Translations under genes and position numbers: made by a program
Part shown: positions 7,865-12,206 of the stretch, one piece after another
Position numbering within the stretch: position 1 is the stretch's first letter
How the letters are laid out: every line of letters begins with the position of its first letter
Assembly (NCBI GenBank): GCA_902783675.1
Contig: CACZRW010000054.1
Coordinates: 1 to 12,206 of the forward strand
DNA length: 12,206 nucleotides
Source: an uncultured Pseudomonadota bacterium
GTDB lineage: Bacteria > Pseudomonadota > Alphaproteobacteria > CACZRW01
Direction: 5' to 3'
The notes under the pieces: model-generated
Database searches by the model: none
What the model was told of the DNA's origin: nothing
What the model saw: the letters and a program-made list of their open reading frames with translations, nothing else

Positions 7865-8497
7865 ATGATAGTAATAGGCATTTGCGGCGGCATAGGAACG
7901 GGAAAGACCACCATTGCGAACATTTGCAAGAAGTCGGGCTATCCGATATTTTACTCGGACGCCGCTGTTGCAAAGGCATACGAGCAACCGAGCATCATCT
8001 CGGCAGTCGCTAAAATCGCCCCGCAAAGCATTATCGGCGGCGCCGTCAGCAAAGAATCCTTGTCCGCAACAGCAGTAAAAGACCCCGCCTTTTTACCCAA
8101 ACTTGAAGCCATAATCCACCCTGTCATTTGCAAAGAAGCCGCGGCTTTCATAAGCAAGCACAAGGCCGAAGGAGCATCTTTGGTTTTTATTGAAGCGCCT
8201 TTAATGTTCACATCAAACATGCATACTTTGTGCGACTATACGATTACTCTCACCTCCTCTAAAAAGATACAAAAAGCCCGTGTCTTGCAAAGAAAAGGCA
8301 TGACTGCGGAAAAGTTTGAAACCCTATACGCCCGCCAACAAAAAGAAATGGCACTATGTAAACAAAAAGCCGACTTTATCATTTGCACGAACGGCGATAT
8401 ATTGACTACAAAGCAACGCTTAAAGCAAATACTTTGCCAAATCGCCTCATCGCTTGAAAGCACGAACGGTCTTGGACAAAAGCAAAAAGGAGAATAA
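7865..8497 (+). CDS. coaE: Dephospho-CoA kinase
   Basis: CoaE catalyses the last step of coenzyme A synthesis, phosphorylating the 3'-hydroxyl of the ribose in dephospho-CoA with ATP. The 210-residue protein shows the P-loop GGIGTGKTT (8-16), Asp32 in the position of the catalytic DAD motif (here SDAA, second Asp replaced by Ala), LEAIIHPVI (80-88), the lid-side APLMF (111-115), RVLQRKGMT (139-147), and RQQKEMALCKQKADFII (157-173), the family's RQ...K..AD block. The ATG follows AGGA by seven bases (7854-7857). galU begins four bases after the stop, so the two are probably cotranscribed. The usual alphaproteobacterial neighbours aroE and dnaQ are not here. The sequence is a somewhat diverged but complete family member. 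Confidence 0.93.
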   Translation: MIVIGICGGIGTGKTTIANICKKSGYPIFYSDAAVAKAYEQPSIISAVAKIAPQSIIGGAVSKESLSATAVKDPAFLPKLEAIIHPVICKEAAAFISKHKAEGASLVFIEAPLMFTSNMHTLCDYTITLTSSKKIQKARVLQRKGMTAEKFETLYARQQKEMALCKQKADFIICTNGDILTTKQRLKQILCQIASSLESTNGLGQKQKGE

Positions 8498-8501
8498 CTA
8501 T

Positions 8502-9389
8502 ATGACCTCTACCGAACAAAAAATCACCAAAGCGGTTTTCCCCGTTGCCGGACTTGGCACCAGATTCCTGCCTGCGACCAAAGCGATACCGAAAGAGATG
8601 ATACCCATCATCGACAAACCGCTTATTCAATACGCGGTTGAAGAGGCGCTTGAAGCCGGCATTACCGAACTTATTTTCGTCACATCAAAGGGCAAAGTCG
8701 CCATTACCAACCACTTTGACTACATGCCCGAACTTGAAGAGGCTCTTTCCTTAAAAGGCAAAACCAAAGAACTTGAAGCGGTAAGAAATTGCACCCTTCC
8801 CGCCGGGCAAATGATGTCCACCCGCCAAAGCAAAGCCTTAGGACTCGGCCACGCAATTTGGTGCGCAAAAGAGTTTGTGGGTAATGAACCTTTTGCCGTC
8901 CTTTTGCCCGACGATTTATTTTTCAACACTCCGAATTGCTTAAAACAACTTGTTGACAGGTATTTTGAAGTAGGCGGAAACATTGCTGCCGTCACCGATG
9001 TTGAACGAAAAGATACCAACCGCTACGGCATTTTAAAAATAAAGAAGGACGACGGCACGCTTGTCTCGGCTTCGGATTTAATCGAAAAGCCCGCGCCCGA
9101 AAGCGCGCCATCAAATGTTGCCATTTTGGGCCGCTACATTCTTTCCCCTGAGATTTTCTCTGCGCTTGATAAAAAGGTTGTCGGCTCCGGCGGAGAGATT
9201 CAATTAACCGACGCCTTGACCGCGACCATGGATAAGACCCCTTTTACGGGCGTTCGCTTCATAGGCGAGCACTTTGATTGCGGCAGTATGGAAGGCTGGT
9301 TAAAGGCGAACATTTACATGGGACTGGAGCTGCCCGAAACGCGCGACCTTATCACCAGCTACATAGAGGAAAAGGGCTTTAGGAAATAA
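8502..9389 (+). CDS. galU: UTP-glucose-1-phosphate uridylyltransferase
   Basis: GalU makes UDP-glucose and PPi from UTP and glucose-1-phosphate, feeding envelope polysaccharide, LPS or osmoprotectant synthesis. The 295-residue protein has the nucleotide-binding N-terminus VAGLGTRFLPATKAIPKEM (15-33), DKPLIQYAVEEAL (38-50), LLPDDL (134-139), EKP (195-197), GRYIL (210-214), GSGGEIQLTDAL (228-239) and FDCGSMEGWLKAN (258-270), all bacterial GalU signatures. I start it at the ATG at 8502, preceded by AAAAAGGAGA (8485-8494 region). The frame opens 16 codons earlier at a TTG inside coaE, but those residues are not family-like. The start is four bases after the coaE stop. Confidence 0.96.
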   Translation: MTSTEQKITKAVFPVAGLGTRFLPATKAIPKEMIPIIDKPLIQYAVEEALEAGITELIFVTSKGKVAITNHFDYMPELEEALSLKGKTKELEAVRNCTLPAGQMMSTRQSKALGLGHAIWCAKEFVGNEPFAVLLPDDLFFNTPNCLKQLVDRYFEVGGNIAAVTDVERKDTNRYGILKIKKDDGTLVSASDLIEKPAPESAPSNVAILGRYILSPEIFSALDKKVVGSGGEIQLTDALTATMDKTPFTGVRFIGEHFDCGSMEGWLKANIYMGLELPETRDLITSYIEEKGFRK

Positions 9390-9393
9390 CTGC

Positions 9394-9422
9394 TGGACAA
9401 AACCTAAAGTTTCTGCTAGTGT
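9394..9422 (+). promoter_or_regulatory. Candidate promoter of ppa
   Basis: TGGACA (9394-9399, 5/6) and TAGTGT (9417-9422, 3/6) are 17 bases apart, with a TGn extended -10 (TGC). The site lies in the 64-base gap between the galU stop and ppa, so ppa may have its own transcript as well as readthrough from coaE-galU. The -10 match is weak. Confidence 0.35.
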
Positions 9423-9453
9423 CCCGCCCCTAATTAAATAAGGAGAAAATAAA

Positions 9454-10008
9454 ATGCATGCATGGCATACAGTGGACATAGGGAAAAATTGTCCGAAAGA
9501 AATTAACACCGTGATTGAAGTCCCCATGGGCTCCAAAATCAAATACGAGCTTGATAAGACCAGCGGCTTAATCATTGTTGACCGCATACTTTTCAGCTCT
9601 GTTCATTATCCCGCAAACTACGGTTTTGTTCCGCAAACTTACGGCGACGACCACGATCCTTTGGATATTCTTGTCCTTGGGCAAGTCGCGGTTGAACCGC
9701 TTTCGATTATGCGCGCAAAGCCCATCGGCGTAATGAAGATGATTGATTCGGGTGAGCCTGACGACAAGATTATTGCCGTTCACGCCAACGATCCCGAGTT
9801 TAACCATTATGAATCCGTTGACCAGCTTCCTCCGCATCGTCTTGCGGAAATCAAGCGCTTTTTTGAAGACTACAAAGTCTTGGAAAACAAGGTCGTTGAG
9901 GTTGAAACTTTCCTTGGAAAGGACGAAGCTTACCGCTCAATTGCCCACGCTGTTGAGCAGTATGAAGAAAAAGTAAGACCTATGTTGAAAATGGGCTTCA
10001 AGGCTTAG
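9454..10008 (+). CDS. ppa: Soluble inorganic pyrophosphatase (family I)
   Basis: Ppa hydrolyses PPi to two phosphates in the cytoplasm, pulling forward biosynthetic reactions that release PPi. Active-site residues line up with E. coli Ppa: Glu22, Lys30 and Glu32 in IEVPMGSKIKYELDK, Arg44, Tyr56, then Asp66, Asp68 and Asp71 in DDHDPLD, Asp103-Asp104-Lys105 in DDKI, and Tyr140-Lys141. The 184-residue length is typical of the hexameric bacterial form. The signature has His67 where Gly, Ser, Asp or Asn is usual. The segment PPHRLAEIKRFFEDYK (126-141) is closer to plant-type soluble PPases than to E. coli. AAGGAGA at 9440-9446 precedes the ATG. It converges on murD2 with a 22-base gap. PPi from GalU and MurL would be substrates. 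Confidence 0.96.
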   Translation: MHAWHTVDIGKNCPKEINTVIEVPMGSKIKYELDKTSGLIIVDRILFSSVHYPANYGFVPQTYGDDHDPLDILVLGQVAVEPLSIMRAKPIGVMKMIDSGEPDDKIIAVHANDPEFNHYESVDQLPPHRLAEIKRFFEDYKVLENKVVEVETFLGKDEAYRSIAHAVEQYEEKVRPMLKMGFKA

Positions 10009-10030
10009 TTCTAAAAGTTTAGGTTTAAGA

Positions 10031-11239
10031 TTAAATACAACTTTTAAAGACTTTTCCCCGCTCTTCAAAGTTCTTGTAAAAATCATAACTCGGAGCAGCG
10101 GGGGAAAGCAAGACAACCCCTTTCTTAGGGGTTATTTCTTTGGCTATTTCAACCGCCTCTCGCATATTTTTTGCTGCCGCCGCCATCGCCCCGAGCGCCG
10201 TTAATTCCTTGTATATCCGCGCACCGGTGGAAGGCAAAGTAACCGCGCGAACCTTATGCTCTTTTATATATTTGCAAAGCTCGGTGTAATTCTGCTGACG
10301 CTCAAACCCGCCCACAAGCAAAGTAACCTCCCGCCCGCCAAAAACCTTTAAAGCGGCAATTGCCGTCTCGGGCGTGGTTGAAATACTGTCATCAATAAAT
10401 ATAAGCCCGTCCCTTTCGCCCACTTCCTGCAAGCGATGAGGAAGCGGCTCAAAAGTTCCAAGATGTTTTTTCGCTCTTTCCACATCAAACGAAAGCGCCT
10501 TTAAGCAAGTTAAAACCGCATTTGCATTGGAAAGATTATGCTCTCCTTTAAGGGACAAATCCCCTGCTTCGCACAAGTTTTCATCATTAAAGAAAACCAC
10601 CTTTTCTTTAGCGAAAATCTCGCCCGTTTTCGCATCTTTTTTATTCACGATTTTCACCGAGCTTTTAAAAATCACATTACACTTATCCTTAAAATAGCGC
10701 TCGTGAGAACCGTGCCAGTTAAAATGCTCGGGGTAAAGATTCGTTAAGATAGCGACATCAAAGCCGCGCTCCAAATCCGCAGCCTGATAGCTTGAAACTT
10801 CCGCCACCACAAAATCATACTGCACCAAATCGTTAGCCGCACACAATAAAGGCTCACCGAAATTGCCGCCAAGGAAAACCCGCTTTCCTTCGCCCTTCAA
10901 GACATGCGCCAAAAGCGCGGCAGTGGTGCTTTTCCCCTTTGTTCCCGTAACCGCGACGAGGATCGGCTTTTTATCAAGCCCTGCCACATATTCCAAGAAA
11001 AGCTCCGTCCCCGAGGTAAACTTCACGCCCTTTGCTTTTGCCTCTTTTATAATCGGTTTATAAAGGCTGACACCCGGCGACTTCACCACCAAATCCATAT
11101 CCGAAACTTCGCCTTCATCGTCCTCGGTAATGATGATGGGACTAATACCAAAGCTTTTTAAAAAAGCCTCATTTGCCTTACCTTCGGCACCATAGCCCCA
11201 CACGGCGACTTTTTTATTTTTGTAATCAGAAAGGTTCAT
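10031..11239 (-). CDS. murD2: MurD2-type UDP-N-acetylmuramoyl-L-alanine--L-glutamate ligase
   Basis: A cytoplasmic Mur ligase of 402 residues. It shows an N-terminal UDP-MurNAc domain with GYGAEGKANEAFL (15-27) and KSPGV (53-57), the ATP P-loop GTKGKST (99-105), EVSSYQAADL (147-156), NLYPEHFNWHGS (167-178), the carbamylated-lysine position at Lys186, EHNLSNANAV (233-242), LPHRLQ (266-271), DDSISTTPETA (283-293) and a MurD-like end LLSPAAPSYDFYKNFEERG (377-395). DDSISTTPE and GGFERQQNY (310-318), in place of classical NDSKATN and GGDGKG, together with the adjacent murL, point to MurD2, which adds L-Glu rather than D-Glu. Classical MurD cannot be excluded by eye. I start at the ATG at 11239, overlapping the murL stop by 14 bases. 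The frame extends 24 codons further up, but those residues are the murL overlap and not Mur-like. Confidence 0.85.
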   Translation of the reverse strand: MNLSDYKNKKVAVWGYGAEGKANEAFLKSFGISPIIITEDDEGEVSDMDLVVKSPGVSLYKPIIKEAKAKGVKFTSGTELFLEYVAGLDKKPILVAVTGTKGKSTTAALLAHVLKGEGKRVFLGGNFGEPLLCAANDLVQYDFVVAEVSSYQAADLERGFDVAILTNLYPEHFNWHGSHERYFKDKCNVIFKSSVKIVNKKDAKTGEIFAKEKVVFFNDENLCEAGDLSLKGEHNLSNANAVLTCLKALSFDVERAKKHLGTFEPLPHRLQEVGERDGLIFIDDSISTTPETAIAALKVFGGREVTLLVGGFERQQNYTELCKYIKEHKVRAVTLPSTGARIYKELTALGAMAAAAKNMREAVEIAKEITPKKGVVLLSPAAPSYDFYKNFEERGKVFKSCI

Positions 11240-12206
11240 CTTGGAACTCTTTGGGAATGTTATGTTTTTGCGAGCGAGTGAAAACCTTGCGCACAATCTC
11301 CTGACAATCACCGTATTTTGCCACGACTTTAGGCATCAATTCCTTGACGATATAGGCAGTTTTCCACTCGTCCAAAGATGACAAAAGTGTAAGCGCCGCA
11401 ACCGATTCCTCTATCTCGCCCACGCACTCGAAAGGACGGAAAGCGGAAAGCCCCAGCAGCTCCTCATACCCTCTTTCCTGCTCGGGTTCGGCGAGTAAAT
11501 CGCGCCCGAACAGCGGCACCAGTTCATCGCGAGCCATAAACGGGGCCAGCGCCAAAAACACGAAACGGCACTTGTCACAAACGCCACACCATCTGTCCAC
11601 TCGCTTTGTCTCATCAATTTTAAAAGCTCTGTTACAGCTGGTAAATGCACCCAAATACTGCTTATACTTGGAAAATCTTTTAGCAATTTCCAGCTCGGAA
11701 TATTCGCGCAAAATTGAAAAGTAATTAAACGACGGCAGCAGATTCTGCCTGACAAAATTGGAAAACAAGTTTTCAAACTCAAACGACTTGCTCCATTGAT
11801 GATTGACTTCTTCGCCGTTTTTAAAAGTATTGCCGGTGTTTGCCGACCGCTCTATCGCCATCACGACGGTATCAAAGCCGTAAATAATCGCGGACGCCAC
11901 CATGATAAAGGACAAAATCCCCGTCACCGGCACATGCCCGTTAAAAGTATTTTCGCGCTTGTTAAGCTCAAACAACAAAGGCGACAGCTCTCTTTTTACG
12001 GACAAAGAGGAAAAGCCGGCAATCTTCATCACATCTTTAATTGCTTTATGTTCTCCTACGGCAAACATTATCGGAGATATGCCTTTTCCCCTCAACATTT
12101 CCAAGGCGAGTATCGAATCTTTTCCGCCGCCCACCGGCACCAAAACACCTTTTGGCAGCTTCACATCATCGGGCTCGACATACGCGCCTTCCGCTTTAAA
12201 ATCAGG
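11226..12206 (-). CDS. murL: MurL, UDP-MurNAc-L-Ala-L-Glu epimerase, 5' end cut by window edge
   Basis: MurL inverts the terminal L-Glu of UDP-MurNAc-L-Ala-L-Glu to D-Glu using ATP (AMP and PPi released), giving the normal peptidoglycan precursor without a glutamate racemase. Visible residues (1 = codon at 12206) show a PP-loop-like VPVGGGKDS (23-31), ERSANTGN (119-126), VNHQWSKS (134-141) and FTSCNRAF (188-195). A cysteine cluster C191, C207, C210 and C213 (CGVCDKC) resembles the zinc site of PP-loop enzymes such as QueC. A GTG at 12164 could be taken as the start, but the frame stays open to the edge, and the family has a further N-terminal region, so I treat the gene as truncated by the window. 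It overlaps murD2 by 14 bases, so the two are likely coupled and act in sequence, MurD2 first. Confidence 0.85.
   Translation of the reverse strand, partial: PDFKAEGAYVEPDDVKLPKGVLVPVGGGKDSILALEMLRGKGISPIMFAVGEHKAIKDVMKIAGFSSLSVKRELSPLLFELNKRENTFNGHVPVTGILSFIMVASAIIYGFDTVVMAIERSANTGNTFKNGEEVNHQWSKSFEFENLFSNFVRQNLLPSFNYFSILREYSELEIAKRFSKYKQYLGAFTSCNRAFKIDETKRVDRWCGVCDKCRFVFLALAPFMARDELVPLFGRDLLAEPEQERGYEELLGLSAFRPFECVGEIEESVAALTLLSSLDEWKTAYIVKELMPKVVAKYGDCQEIVRKVFTRSQKHNIPKEFQDEPF

Noticed and set aside
8454..8501. Upstream extension of galU from a TTG
   Set aside because: It lies inside the coaE 3' end, and the ATG at 8502 has a strong ribosome site and a family-like N-terminus.
10011..10047. 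AT-rich inverted repeat between ppa and murD2 as a bidirectional terminator
   Set aside because: TAAAAGTT/AACTTTTA can pair (8 bp), but the stem has little GC, the loop is 19 bases, one arm lies inside the murD2 3' end, and no clear T-run follows. Too weak to call.
12162..12164. GTG as the true start of murL
   Set aside because: The frame continues open to the right edge, no convincing ribosome site precedes the GTG, and the P-loop would fall just 10 residues in, whereas the family has an N-terminal extension.
1..12206. Phage, IS, CRISPR, toxin-antitoxin or defence island
   Set aside because: No transposase, integrase, direct-repeat array or defence-protein motif was seen on either strand. 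The gene content is housekeeping apart from the two unexplained proteins.

Overview
The window reads as chromosomal DNA of an alphaproteobacterium with low-to-moderate GC. The evidence is an alphaproteobacterial-type AddB (no Walker A, no Fe-S cysteines) next to AddA, tsaE in the same operon, and GalU, CoaE and Ppa with bacterial signatures. Genes are tightly packed and often overlap at start/stop codons. I see no phage, IS, CRISPR, tRNA or rRNA. The genus cannot be fixed from this sequence alone.

Layout, left to right. Positions 1-6815 (minus strand) hold a four-gene cluster read right to left: a membrane-anchored thermonuclease-fold protein, then tsaE (tRNA t6A ATPase), addB and addA. Each junction overlaps by 1, 4 or 8 bases. 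addA runs off the left edge. Positions 6816-6995 are the cluster's likely promoter region, containing an inverted repeat. Positions 6996-7772 (minus) hold a lone highly charged coiled-coil protein I do not recognise. It has a good sigma70-like promoter facing away from coaE. Positions 7865-10008 (plus) hold coaE, galU and ppa. Positions 10031-12206 (minus) hold two overlapping genes that read as murL (cut by the right edge) and murD2, converging on ppa.

The most interesting part is the right end. murL-murD2 is the alternative route to D-glutamate in peptidoglycan. MurD2 adds L-Glu to UDP-MurNAc-L-Ala, and the ATP-dependent epimerase MurL inverts that residue on the nucleotide-linked peptide, replacing glutamate racemase (MurI) plus classical MurD. 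MurL and GalU both release pyrophosphate, and ppa lies between them, so the right half makes sense as nucleotide-sugar and cell-wall precursor supply with PPi removal.

The left half couples double-strand break repair (AddAB) with tRNA modification (TsaE). The first gene of that cluster has a nuclease fold from which the catalytic residues appear to be lost. The two least explained genes are this protein and the coiled-coil protein beside it. No intergenic stretch exceeds 300 bases; the longest is 180 bases (6816-6995).
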